A stretch of DNA of 64,000 nt from Epiperipatus broadwayi (lineage: Eukaryota; Onychophora; Udeonychophora; Euonychophora; Peripatidae), in contig JAQFVV010006197.1 in assembly GCA_028023455.1 (NCBI GenBank), positions 18,225,254 to 18,289,253 on the forward strand, written 5' to 3'. The notes beneath the pieces are model-generated. The model saw only the letters and a list, made by a program, of their open reading frames with translations, did no database searches and was not told the DNA's origin. The translations under genes were made by a program, and so were the position numbers. Positions 1 through 10,845 of this stretch are shown here, in pieces (positions within the stretch are counted from its first letter, which is position 1; each line of letters starts with the position of its first letter).

Positions 1-484
1 AATTTAATCTTTTCAATAGAATGCTATAATTATCATATACTTAGAAAAATAATAAAGAGTATTTCGTAACATTTAAATGCCGAATTAATTTTATGAACCA
101 TTTGTCCGAGTTCTAATTTTTACAATATTTATGATATAGTTTTTTAATCTTAAAATATATCTAAAAGTGTGTTTTGAAATTGGAGTATATTAGTGTTATA
201 CTTGTTATAACATAAAGTTCTTGACTGATGCCAGATTTACCTTGATTTTTTTTTTTTTTAAGATCACAAGAAGGCAATAGTGAGGGAGGAGACACACTCC
301 TCAAGGCACTATGTTCATGGTTTGTCAACATTTTCGGGGAATATTATATTGATTCAAATTTGTATATGAATAACTGTGGGATTAAATTTTAAATAATTTT
401 TGCTTTATTACATTTTTATTATCCATTGTCAAACTCTCTCCACTCACAACTTTGACAACTTCCACCTCTGATAAATACAATGTT
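1..484. other. Intergenic or intronic, no gene seen
   Basis: AT-rich sequence without a convincing exon. It holds a poly-T run near 246-259 and runs into the 5'-truncated LINE that begins near 485. No promoter or RNA gene is recognisable. Confidence 0.5.
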
Positions 485-1788
485 ATTTATTTTATTTCTA
501 ATATTAGAAATTACAGACCTATCAGCCTTTTATCCGTTTTATACAAATTTTTTACCAAGATAATTACAACTCGTCTACAGAGAACATTGGATTTCCACCA
601 ACCAAGAGAACAAACTGGATTTAAAAGTGGTTTTAGTACAGTAGATCATATCCAAGTATTGAGAAAAGTTATAGAAAGGACAAATGAACATGAGTTGGCA
701 TTATGCTTTGGCTTTATGGATTATGAAAAGGCATTTGATTCTATAAACATTTCTTCAGTGATTAAAGCATTGGATCATTAAGGTATAGATCCAGGATATT
801 GTCATATTTTAAAGAATATTTATAAAAATGCAACAGCAATAATTAGATTTATAATGATACAGGGAAAGTCAACATTGAGAAGGGTGTATGACAGGGTGAT
901 TCCATATCTCCAAAACTTTTTACAGCAGTGCTGCATGAAGTATTTTGTGGATTAAAATGGGAAACTAAAGGAGTGAAAGTAAATGGTGATTATTTAAGTC
1001 ATTTAGATTTCGCAGATGATGTAGTTGTTGTTGCAAATAATGCTTCAGATCTGCAGGAAATGTTGCAGGGATTATCAGATGAAAGTAGAAAAGTAGGACT
1101 AAAGATAAATGTTAAAAAGACTAAAGTAATGTTTAATGGATTTTCTCAAAATATGAAAATAAAGAATGATTATGATGAGTTAGAAGAAGTTAACAGTTAC
1201 AAATACCTTGGTCAGATTATTAATACAGATGGAAACATAATGGATGAAATTAATCATAGAATGAAACTTGGTTGGAGTGCTTTTGGTAGAAATAACTTGA
1301 TACAAAAGGAAATATGCCTATGTGTTTGAAAAGGAAGGTTTTTAAAATAAATGTTTTACCAGTTTTTACTTATGGATCTGAGACTTGAACACTTAATACA
1401 AGAGCAATACAGAGACTTCAGACCACTCAAAGAAGTATGGAGAGATACATGTTGGGAGTAACAAGAAGAGATCGAAAACACAATATATGGGTAAGAGAAC
1501 AAACAGGTGTTGCTGACTTCATTGAAAAAATTAAAAGACTGAAGTGGAGTTGGCCTGAACATATTTCTAGAAGAGATGATAATAGATGGACAATTGAAAT
1601 CTTAAACCGGATTCCAAGAGATTGTAAAAGACCCAGAAAGAGATCATATGTGAAATGGATGAAATAAGAAAATGTGCAGGGGTGATCTGGAGAAGAGAAG
1701 CTAATGATCAGAGAAGATGGACTGAACTTGGAGAGACCTTCATCCTGCAATGGATTGATAATGGTTGATGATGATGATTATTATTAAT
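485..1788 (+). mobile_element. RTE-like LINE, 5'-truncated, decayed
   Basis: This is the reverse-transcriptase half of a non-LTR retrotransposon of the RTE type. In order it shows the start of RT (NYRPISLLSVLYK near 510), MDYEKAFDSI near 720, a QGDSISPKLFTAVL block near 892-933, the catalytic box FADDVVVVAN near 1008-1040, GLKINVKKTKVM, then YKYLGQIINTDG. The C-terminal region has LGVTRRDRKHN, a W-W-P-E-H-I segment, DDNRW and WTELGETF, which matches the tail of RTE-type proteins. The endonuclease half is missing. A stop falls at 779-781, the frame shifts between about 860 and 892, and further breaks lie near 1327 and 1387. The element ends in a short TGATGATGATGATTATTATT tail near 1764-1785, as RTE elements often do. 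A second, longer copy lies at 5441-12075. Family placement rests on motif recall, not alignment. Confidence 0.85.
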
Positions 1789-4179
1789 TTTTATGGGGAC
1801 CTTATTATTTTTTACATACATTGAAAGATACGAATAAATGTAAAATTAGGGAAGTGCAGTATATAGCTAACAACACATATGTGATAGTCTGCAAAGAATC
1901 ATGCTTCTCCCTCTCCAAAAAATGGATGCTCTAGACTATAATTTACATAAATATCAATAATTATGCGCTTTTAACGCTCGTTAAAGAAGTTATATTTATT
2001 AGTAATTTATTTAAAGCTTAGCGCTTTCAAAGCTCCATGGCTTCATACATCCACCTACATAGATAGTCCACCAATTTCCTATTCTGATTCTGCTATGAAT
2101 ATGAGACACAATAAGCCCTCGAAAGCACTGCTTCTCTGCTGATGCATCATAGCGCACTTAACATATATAACTATCTGTTATAAGTCTGAGCAAGGGACAC
2201 CAAATGATAGTGCTGACTAAATCTCAAATATTGTTCCTGATCATACGTCTTAAATCAAATTGTATATACACCTTCAACAGCCACATTACTTTTTATGCCC
2301 ACAGAATGAATATATTAAGGTTTGAAATTGATGCTATTTATATATAGAACTATATAAACTGTCTCCAAATAAATAGTTATGTCTTAACGACTACTATTAT
2401 AACTTGCATATATTTAATTTTGATCCTTTGGTGAAAGAATAATGTGCAAACAAGGCAGCACATAAATAAGCAAATGCAATCCAATGATTCTCATTGATGA
2501 AGAATAGTCTGGTATTTATTGTTTATTCTTAAGTGATGATGTGTGCTTACACTGATATATAGCATAGCAATGTCAAATAAGCTAATGCTGATATTTTGAT
2601 CCTTTGCAATGTTTTTTTTTTAAATTTATACACACTTTTGCAAAAAAATATATTCATTCCCGCTAACCCCGTTATTTTATGCTCAGAACCAAACGCTACA
2701 GGAAAAAAATAAAGGGGTTTCCATTAACACAGAACCCCCAAACAACAGAAGAGACCGGCTCACTCTAAAAAAGGGGAAAAAACTTTTTGAATTTTCTTTT
2801 TATATATTATAAAAATTTTAAAAAGGTATGAGTGTGGGGCGGGGTTCCAAAATAAAATTATTTTTTAAAATATATTTTTCTCAAATTTAAAATTTTTTAA
2901 AAGAAAAAAAAAAAATTATATACATTCTTTGAAAATAAAATTTACATTTTTAAAATTATTTGATTTTCTATAGCCAGTACTTTATTGTTTGTATAACAAC
3001 ATATTCAGAACTCTAAAACTTTAGAAAATATTTCCAAATTATTTATTTTATTTTATTATTAATAATTTCAGAATATTTTATGAATAATTAACAAATATAC
3101 TGGCTGCAGAAACGATTTTGCTATAAATTCTAAGGAGAACCTTTGATTCCTCTTTGATACCTTAAAGCAGTTAATCCAAAAATGGGCGGTACTGCCCCCC
3201 CATTTGGTGGTGAAGACTTCTAAGGAGGCGATAGTGGGTTCAGAAGCATTTGGGGGGCATTCAGATGGTCTATCCTTTTCTCCGGACACATCGATCATCA
3301 GCTTTAACTCACTCTCAAACCACTAATTTTTACATTATGATTATTTTATAAATTGTTTATGTGCAAGAATATATAAAAAAGGGGGATAGTCAGAGTAATT
3401 GTAAATGTTTTGCACATTTTTGATGGTTTTTTTTACTCTATTAACAAGTTAAAAAGAATGCAGGTTATTATTGTATGGCTAATTTTAAATTTTACTAATA
3501 TATAGAAGTGGTCATCCTGTGCATTATATTTTTTGTTAAAAAAATAAAGTAATTTAAGGCTAATATCAGCTGCGAGAATCTAAAAATTTGTCATATCGCA
3601 GAGTTGTTTTTTTTTGTAAAGATGGAAAAAGCTATTTCCATTGTATTAAAATTATAAACTATATGTAAAATGGAACTTCTTGAAGAATTAAGAGACTGAG
3701 TGGAAAATGAAAAAAAGTGAAAGATAAAAAGGTGTAAAAAGCTATATCAATTATGTTATGATCAATTATCCAAGAAATTAGAGATAACAGCTGTAATAGT
3801 GAAAGATGGATACTCAAGTTGTATGGCTAATGGTGTGCTATAAAAGGTTTTCAGCATGTGAAGGGGGGATCTCTTCTGAGTTTATTGTTTTCCTTGCTAT
3901 GTTATGTTTGCTGGGTGGTTAAGGGTTTGCAGAACTAAGAGAAATATTCTAGTTGTAAAGCAGTGGAGAATTTTATGAAAGAAGGCAGAGCTGAGCCTAG
4001 CTTCAAATTATAGTCTGTCCACAATTGTGTGATCGACTCTTGTTTGGCTGCTGTCATTATTATAAAGATTTCTAGAGAAAGCTGAGGAATATAAAAATGC
4101 CTAAATTTTATCATTAAAATGCTAATGAAGTAAACTCCCAATGTTATTGCACCAGCCAGACTCCTATGCTGTTGTCATG
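1789..4179. other. AT-rich non-coding stretch
   Basis: No exon or transposon protein is recognised. The stretch 2640-2840 has mixed homopolymers and a GC-richer patch, and 3180-3300 holds a C-run followed by G-runs. A motif at 3300-3320 (GAGAGTGAGTTAAAG on the minus strand) recurs on the plus strand near 27368, so parts are probably old dispersed repeats. Short open stretches (3068-3298, 3935-4141, both minus) have no protein-like character. Confidence 0.45.
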
Positions 4180-4342
4180 TAGTCACAGATGCTAACTGAT
4201 GATGATGAACACCTTAATGCCTATGTTTTGCTGTGAAAAAGGGAAGCCATCACCACCTTGTTGTCATGGTTTACAGCACACTTAAAAGTTACTAAGTCTA
4301 GAGATGGCTAATGGAAAGAATCCAGAAGGAAGCTGGATGGTA
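4180..4342 (+). repeat. Dispersed repeat, copy 1 of 2
   Basis: About 165 bp similar, by eye, to the reverse complement of 44625-44800. Shared blocks are CTGATGATGATGAACACC, CACCTTGTTG followed by TG and a GTTTACAG/GTTTTACAG block, and CAGAAGGAAGCTGGATGGTA against CAGAAAGAAGCCAGATGGTA. No open frame is shared, so this is probably a SINE or other non-coding transposon. Ends and family are not known. Confidence 0.6.
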
Positions 4343-5440
4343 TAATTTTTATTTATTTATTTATTATCATGTCTTGTTGCTATAAATTTTATTGTATTTT
4401 TTTGTTATTTGTATTTTTTTTGTTTCTCTATAAATTATTATTTGATTTTCCTACTTTAAAACAGTTCTACAAAATTAATTTCTGGAATGCTTGTGTGTAT
4501 GCTGAGGTATATATATATATTTGTTTGTTGTTGTTTGCTTTTAACATACCATTCTATTTGAAAAAAGAGAAACTTACTTTGCATGAAATTATTATTATTT
4601 TTGTAATCTCTGTTTGTGATTATTGAAAATTTATTGATATGCTGATTTATTTTTTTGTTTGTGGTATTTCCTTTTTGAAATTTTTTTATCTTCTTGAAAG
4701 TGGCACATAAAGGTGAGATTATACCACCTAAAACTTTGTGGTACCAATTAGCAGGGTATTAGAGTTTTGGATAGGGAGAGACCAGGAAATATAATCGATT
4801 TTAGTTTGATTTAACTCATTTAAACTTAAATTTAATAACTTTAAATTTTTTTTTCTTTTTGTTATTGATAGAGTTTATGTTGATGCCTTATTAACATCAT
4901 GTTATATCTGGTGTGTGTAATATGAATTACAGGGTAGGCATTATCAGGTACAGTATCATTAGTTGCTATTTATGTCAAAAATATCAAACAGATTGAATGC
5001 GGAAAACTATTATACTTAGGGGGGGGGTGTTACAAAATTTATGTCTTGCAAAGGGGGCAGTGGCCTTTAAAAGTTTGGGAACCTATGCCTTAAAGGAATC
5101 AAGCATGGAAATTTCTAAGGTTCTCTTCATACATTCTTATTCTTGTCATTGCAGCTGTTATAACTATATTATTATTATTCATATAATTACAAACATAAGG
5201 TCTTATCACCAACATGCATCAGCCAGCATGGAGGGTTTATTTGCTTTTTACCTCTGAATTAAAGATCAAGATGTATTGTAGTCTTTCTTTTCAGTAGGCT
5301 AATAGATCTTAATTGAAATATCAGTTGAATTTTCTTGACGACATAATGTAGCCAAGGCAGCATTTTGTGGTTGAAGGCAGAAGGTACTAAGTATTTCCTG
5401 ATTGCAGAAATAAGCTGCCATTTGATGATAATTTTTTATT
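4343..5440. other. AT-rich non-coding stretch
   Basis: Nothing recognisable as a gene. It contains short T-rich tracts, and near 5020-5095 a G-run followed by a patch (AAAGTTTGGGAACC) that resembles the ends of old hAT-type elements; this is too weak to call. An open stretch at 4369-4623 is T-rich and reads as low-complexity hydrophobic sequence. Confidence 0.4.
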
Positions 5441-6980
5441 ATACAGATCTCTTTCAAATGAAAGAAGATTGCAAGAAAGGAAGAAGAAATTGTCTAACAT
5501 TAAATTTGATATTATTGGACTTAAAAGAAGTTAAAAGAAAAAGAAAAGAGACAATTGTTTAAAAAGTAGACATGTATTTTACTACAAAAGCATAAATATT
5601 GGAAGACCAAATGAAATAGGGTTCATTATACATACAAAAGTGGAAGAACAACATTGTGGTGATTGATGGTATGCCAAACAGAATGGCAAAATTAGTTATT
5701 TTACAATTAGAAAGATATCAAATGCAGATAATCCAGGTTATGCCTCAACAAATTCTCATGGCAATGAAGAAATACAAAAATTTTATATGGATATACAAAA
5801 CGCTTTCACTCAGACTAAACATTATTTTTAAAAAATCATGGAAGACTTTAACGCTACAATTGTTAAACAATTGAAAGATTAAAATACTGTGAGTAAATTT
5901 GAATTATATTTTGAGCAACAGAAAATAGTATAAATTTAACTCAGGACGTGATAATCGATTGGTGAGATGTGAGCTACATATTAATGTAAAACTAGTATTC
6001 ACAGTCGCTATTCTTAACGTTCAGAAATATTCCAAAGAATTTCAATTGCAAATCGTTTTAAAATATTAATAGATTTTGAAGATAATCCACATTAGAATGA
6101 AATCAATATGAAAATAACTGATATGCAGTTACAAATTGTGCCAAAGATAGCTGGTACAAAAAAAAAAACAGCAGTTGATCGGGAAAAATTCTACTGAGAC
6201 AAGAATTATAAAGAAAAGAAGGAATATGAGAATATATAAAATGATCCATTAAGAAGACTTGAATATCTAGAATTTTATAAAAATGGTATCGAAAAAATAT
6301 TAAAATAGTATAAGAAAATATGACTGGGAATTAGCAAGCAAAGTTATAGAAGATAATAAAAGTATCAAAGCGTAAAACATCATCTTGGTATTAGTAGCAA
6401 ACTAATTTATGCAATAAAAAGAAAAGATGTAACTACTACTGAAAAGAGAAATGATATGAAATGTGTGGAAGAATTCTATAAAAAAAAATTACATAGCAAT
6501 AAAGAACGAGCAAACGTGTCCTCTACAATTACTACATTTTCTGAATAGTCCAAGATTTTAAATGAAGTAAGAAATGCAATTAAATTTATTGAAATAGTTA
6601 AGGCTTTACTTCATTAGCGTTTGTAATCAATTAATATATATATATGTGCTCTGCGCACAGATAATGAAGCTATTCAATGTACGTAAAATTATCAAAAGTT
6701 ACCGCCAAGCGCTTTCGGGACATTAGTATTACAGATCTTAACCAAACACAAGTCGCCATGAATATGGGACTATAAACTGTCCCGAAAGCGCTTGGCGGTA
6801 ACTTTTGATAATTTTATGTACATTGAATAGCTTCATTATCTGTGCGCAGAGCACATATATATATATTAATTGATTAAATTTATGAAAAAGGGAAAAACTC
6901 CAGGTAATGATGGAATTGTGATCAATTAATTAAAACAAGCAGACGAGGAAATAGAAAAATTGTAGACAATGTTATACACC
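5441..6980 (+). mobile_element. RTE-like LINE, left part (endonuclease to RT start)
   Basis: Remnant of an apurinic-endonuclease domain followed by the linker and start of RT, in several frames. Recognisable pieces are IKFDIIGLKEV near 5493, NNIVVIDGMPNRMAKLVI near 5650, the block ending MEDFNATI near 5839-5862 (the GDFNA motif of the endonuclease), a VEEFYKKKLHSNK linker near 6460, and FMKKGKTPGNDGI near 6880-6920, which is the usual start of RT in RTE elements. It is interrupted at 6625-6875 by a MITE, then broken off at 6976-6980 by the insertion of an LTR element. The protein resumes at 10846. Many stops and indels show this copy is old. Confidence 0.8.
6625..6875. mobile_element. MITE with long terminal inverted repeats
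   Basis: A 251-bp non-coding element made of two nearly perfect inverted arms of about 100 bp around a short loop of about 50 bp. The arms start AATCAATTAATATATATATA and continue through TGTGCTCTGCGCACAG to GCGCTTTCGGGA. The only arm mismatch I see is one base (GTACGT/GTACAT). The arms are far less decayed than the LINE they interrupt, so the insertion is much younger. There is no coding capacity; a DNA transposon supplying transposase in trans would be needed. The TTAA and TA content of the ends prevents a firm target-site call. Confidence 0.9.
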
Positions 6981-7046
6981 TGCTAAATGTGTGTGTATAT
7001 TTATGTATGCACAAAATATGTATTATTAGTTAAAATAATAATTATA

Positions 7047-7431
7047 CTAATATGTCAACATGGGTAGGATGACAACCTTGGCACTAACAAGGGCTTTGAA
7101 CGGTCCATCATTAGATTTTCAATGAAATGAAAGGCTGAAAATTTGTGAGTTGGAATAGTTTGAAACCTGTCCATTAAAGTATGAAGATTGTTTATCTTAA
7201 TATAAAGCTGAACACTGATTGTATATATGTGTGAGGATAGTAATCTAGACCAACTGATGATTGCTGGTTTAGCATGAAATATGTATATTGGTGATTATCT
7301 TTTCAACATGGGTGTGATCAGGTGGGTCAGCAATATGAGATGGCACTGAGAGTGGTGGGTCGTGTGAAAGTCTGAGTTCGAATCCCGCATATATTACATA
7401 TATAATGCAGGATTAAGCCTGTACAATGTAT
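7047..7431 (+). mobile_element. SINE-like element, copy 1
   Basis: Inserted into the left LTR, with the 11-bp duplication TAATAATTATA on both sides (7036-7046 and 7432-7442). Homologous to 14380-14717 through most of its length; shared blocks include AGATTTTCAATGA, CCTGTCCATTAAAGTATGAA, GACCAACTGATGA and GCTGGTTTAGCATGAAATA. Near the right end is a tRNA-like stretch: TGGCACTGAGAGTGG resembles an A box and GAGTTCGAATCCC a B box (7341-7388). In an ordinary SINE this head would be at the 5' end, but here the conserved body lies upstream of it. The long duplications point to LINE-driven insertion. Confidence 0.78.
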
Positions 7432-8080
7432 TAATAATTATAATTGTAAAACTAAATGGATTGCTAAATGTGTGGGTATATTTACATATACACAAAATAA
7501 GTACTGTATATGAAATGATATTATAACAGTAAACCAAATGTATGTGCGTGGATGCCAATGGCATTCACAATATTTTATAAAAGCAATTAAGCTAATTAAA
7601 TAGTTTAATTAATGAAAAACTATAAACTAACTTATCAAAAAAGTTAGATGAATTCGAGCAAAGGATTAAGATAAAGTAAACAAAGCCTTTGCAACGTTGA
7701 ATGTTTAGTTCCTGATCAGGTTTAATAATAATAGAAACATTGCTTAAAATAGACAATTTTAAAGTAATTGTGTTATCTCGTCAGGGATCGAATATGCTTA
7801 CTCAAGATATGACCACCACATGGACTACAGATGGCCAATCAAAGGAATCAACCCTACAAACAAAGAGAGTGAAAAAGATCTAGAATAGAACTGAGACAGA
7901 ACACTTGCTAAGTGAAGCTCCTGAAAGGCAGATGTGCCATTTCCTCGGGTGCCCCAGTCAACTCCCTGTTTCACTTAGCCTTGTGAGAAATTTACCTCCG
8001 GACTTTCAAAAGTAAACTTAGGAACTGTAAACAGGTTGTATTGATATTATTATTTTGTTACACCTTCGGGCTTTTATTGT

Positions 8081-8082
<2 letters not shown>

Positions 8083-8146
<64 letters not shown>
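8083..8146. repeat. (AT)n microsatellite
   Basis: About 32 uninterrupted AT units inside the left LTR. The right LTR has only a short, imperfect TATAT tract at the same place (10780-10805), so the array expanded after insertion. Confidence 0.97.
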
Positions 8147-8147
<1 letters not shown>

Positions 8148-8182
8148 ATCCAGCAGGCAATAGAGTGCTGCTGGACACAGCA

Positions 8183-8200
8183 ATTGGTGCAGTCGCAGTC
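8183..8200 (+). other. Possible primer-binding site
   Basis: Directly after the CA end of the left LTR the sequence reads ATTGGTGCAGTCGCAG. TGG two bases inside the LTR border is the usual position and start of a tRNA primer-binding site. The tRNA was not identified. Confidence 0.45.
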
Positions 8201-8365
8201 TTGATTATGAACCTCAACAGTCTTAATACCCAGAAAATTGCGGAATTGTCAGTAATAACAATTAATGCATTGACAGCTGAATATGTCAGCATCTAATTAA
8301 TTGATTTTGTGAGTGGATAAATTACTAAATATATATATATTTGCTAAATTGACTAAGTCATCATA

Positions 8366-9040
8366 ATGCAGCTGGCAATATCTGAATTTAATGTCAGAGA
8401 GGCAAGTGAGTGGCATCTGTACATCCAACAAATCAAGAAATTTTTAATTATAAACAAAGTAAAGGCTGATAAATGTAAAACAGTGACCTTATTGTGTTTT
8501 TCTGGAAAAGGGGTCATCCAAATTGCAAACAGGCTTTGCGAACCCCAAACCCCAAAAGAATTCACATTCGAACAGATAAAAGATCATTTGGCTAACTATT
8601 TTAATCCATGTGAGTCTAGACACATTGCCAGACTCCACTTTAGAAATTGCTGACAAGGCAAGAATGAGTGAACACAAGATTATGATACTGCCCTGCATGA
8701 ATTTGCAAAAAAACTGCATCTATGACTCATAATTGGAGGAAGCTCTCCTCGAACAATTTGTATGTGGTATGAGCAGTGACAGTCTGTGTCAGCAGTTATT
8801 GGCAGACAAGGATATCAATTATAAAGAAGCTATAAAATGTGGTATAGCTCATGAACTTGTGTTACAGCAAGCTAAAGAATTTGCGGCCATGAAAATAGCG
8901 GACAATGATCCTTATGAAATCCAAAAAGTCGACAAACTTGAAAGAAGGGTGCCTGATCAAAGTAGACTAACTGATATTAAGAAAAGTTGAATTAATTGCT
9001 TTTGCTGTGGAAAACTAAGTCACATGGCATGTGAGTGTTT
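8366..9040 (+). pseudogene. gag relic with CCHC knuckle
   Basis: Capsid and nucleocapsid part of the gypsy-like element. From about 8387 the frame reads EFNVREASEWHLYIQQIKKF, followed by ALL-type and FTFEQIKDHL segments (the usual gag pattern of Trp, then a helical block, then a P-P-F-T linker). A stop at 8651-8653 interrupts it. It resumes near 8733 with LLEQFVCGMSSDSLCQQLL, which matches the gag block before the knuckle. After a stop at 8988-8990 a zinc knuckle CFCCGKLSHMACEC (C-x2-C-x4-H-x4-C) lies at 8998-9039 and all four ligands are intact. Length without breaks would be about 220 residues to the knuckle. It is not functional because of stops and frame changes. Confidence 0.8.
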
Positions 9041-9145
9041 TTATAAAGACCAACGCTGTAAACACTGTAAAAATTCAGCCACTGGGAAAAAATGTGCAGA
9101 AGAAAATTCGATAAGTATATAAAAAATAGCAGCTAAAAGTGGGTT

Positions 9146-9661
9146 ATGAGAAAACCTAAGCAAGAGGAATTTTTGGTAACTAATAATGTGTCTTTGGACC
9201 AATCACAGAAATTTGAAATGACTGTCAAAATTTACGTAAAACCCCTATCGATGGAAATTGACAGCGGTAATGGGGTGTCTTTACTTTCCATTAAAGATTG
9301 GAAAACCATTGTGTCAGATATAACATTGCCACCTAGACTTATGCCTACCAAATTTAAAGCTCAAGACATCAACGGCAAGGCCATAAAGATTAAAGGAGCA
9401 ATTCAGGCTCCAATTACTTCCTACAATGGCAAAAAATTAAAATTGCCATTATATATAATTTACACCCCAATAAATCCCCTCTTTGGCCATAATTGGTTCA
9501 ATCACTTGGGAATTAAATTATCAATGGACAAAAATAATGACATCATAATGTTTATTGAAAAATGTAAAAACTGTCAGTCATGTTTGAAAACATGTCCTGC
9601 CATAGTTGAGTCCTTGAAAAAAGTCGAGAAATCAACCCCACAGAAAAAATCTAGGTCATAG
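9146..9661 (+). pseudogene. Aspartic protease, joined to integrase zinc-finger-like tail
   Basis: The open segment begins MRKPKQEEF. The protease core is MEIDSGNGVSLLSIKDW at about 9250-9300, with the catalytic D-S-G triad intact. A later FGHNWFNHLGIKL block corresponds to the G-x-x-W-L end of the gypsy protease. Directly after it, at about 9560, the text becomes CKNCQSCLKTCPA followed by STPQKKSRS, which resembles the C-x2-C half of the integrase zinc finger and the linker before the catalytic core. This joins protease to integrase with RT and RNase H missing. The protease identification is firm; the integrase reading is inference. Confidence 0.68.
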
Positions 9662-10069
9662 ATTGTGGATCAAGCTTGTGGAAAGTGGGTCACCCAAAGA
9701 GTACGAAGTACCTGTCCCTAACTACAAATTTGTATCTAGAGAACGCATATAGGTTAGAAACAAAATTGACAGATTTTGGAATAAGGCTAAAATTGTATGC
9801 CACTTTACCAAGCAAGTGGTGTCTGTCCGAATGGTGGATGGAAGACTATTACACAAACGCACCAGCCACTTGTGGAAAGATGAATGTTAGTCAACAAACC
9901 CTGCAGCTGTTTCAGCGAAAAGATAACAGCAAATGGACATTTGGGAAAAGCTGTAAAAACAATGCAGTCCCAAACGAAATTACTATAAACCTGGAAAAAA
10001 AAATTCCCATCTACCATACTTATTATGTTTTAAGTTCAGAGAATAGGAAAAAAGTAAAAAATGAATCTC
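9662..10069 (+). pseudogene. Integrase C-terminal tail remnant and polypurine tract
   Basis: In one frame the segment 9735-9870 reads as NKIDRFWNKAKIV, then SVRMVDGRLLHKRTSHLWK, which follows the gypsy integrase pattern of a Trp/Gly strand, a valine-rich strand and D-G-R-x-x-x-R-x-x-H-L. Stops occur on both sides. The last 30 bases before the right LTR are purine-rich and probably include the polypurine tract. Confidence 0.5.
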
Positions 10070-10845
10070 TGAACTTGTGTGTATATTTATGTATACACAA
10101 AATATGTATTATTAGTTAAAATAATAATTATAATTATAAAACTAAATGGATTGCTAAATGTGTGTGTATATTTATATATACACAAAATAAGTACTGTATA
10201 TGAAATGATATTATAACAGTAAACTAAATGTATGTGCGTGGATGCCAATGGCATTCACAATATTTTATAAAAGCAATTAGGCTAATTAAGTAGTTTAATT
10301 AATGAAAAACTATAAACTAACTTATCAAGAAAAGTTAGATGAATTCGAGCAAAGGATGAAGATAAAGTAAACAAAGCCTTTGCAATGCTGAATGATTAGT
10401 TCCTGATCAGGTTTAATGATAATAGAAACATTGCTTAAAATAGACAATTCTAAAGTAATTGTGTTATCTGATCAGGGATTGAATATGGTAACTCAAGAGA
10501 TGACCACCACGTGGACAGCAGACAGCCAGTCAAGGGAGTCGGCCCTAAAAACAAGGAGAGTGAAAAAGATCTAGAATAGAACTGAGACAGAACACTTGCT
10601 AAGTGAAGCTCCTGAAAGGCAGATGTGCCATTTCCTCAGGTGCCTCAGTAAGCTCCCTCCTTCACTTAGCCTTGTGGAGAAGTTTATCTCTGGAAGTTCA
10701 AAAGTAAACTTAGGAACTGTAAACAGGTCATATTGATCTTATTATTATTTTGTTATGCCTTTGGGCTTTTATTGTTACTATATATTTGTATTATATATAT
10801 ATAATTTGCAATCCAGCAGGCAATAGAATGCCGCTGGACACAGCA
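10070..10845 (+). repeat. Right (3') LTR
   Basis: Partner of the left LTR. It starts TGAACTTGTGTGTATA and ends GCTGGACACAGCA. Point differences from the left copy are scattered throughout (for example GATCAGGGATTGAATATGG against GTCAGGGATCGAATATGC), so the insertion is not recent. ACACC follows immediately. Confidence 0.88.

Larger units (their letters stand above)
6981..8182 (+). repeat. Left (5') LTR, carrying a SINE-like insertion
   Basis: It starts TGCTAAATGTGTGTGTATAT and ends GCTGGACACAGCA. It is the partner of 10070-10845, with long near-identical tracts (for example GTGCGTGGATGCCAATGGCA in both). It is longer than the right LTR because of a 385-bp insertion at 7047-7431 and an expanded AT tract at 8083-8146. 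Without the inserted element and its extra target copy it is about 806 bp against 776 bp. Confidence 0.88.
6981..10845 (+). mobile_element. Gypsy-like LTR retrotransposon, internally deleted
   Basis: Complete element by its borders. The two LTRs (6981-8182 and 10070-10845) both start TG and end CA, and the five-base duplication ACACC flanks it at 6976-6980 and 10846-10850. Inside are a gag relic with a CCHC knuckle, an aspartic protease, a piece resembling the integrase zinc finger and a piece resembling the integrase C-terminal tail. RT, RNase H and the integrase core are absent, so it is a deletion derivative. A purine-rich tract (GGAAAAAAGTAAAAAATG near 10047-10065) just before the right LTR fits a polypurine tract, and TTGGTGCAG just after the left LTR is a possible primer-binding site. 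It sits inside the RTE-like LINE that spans 5441-12075. Confidence 0.88.
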
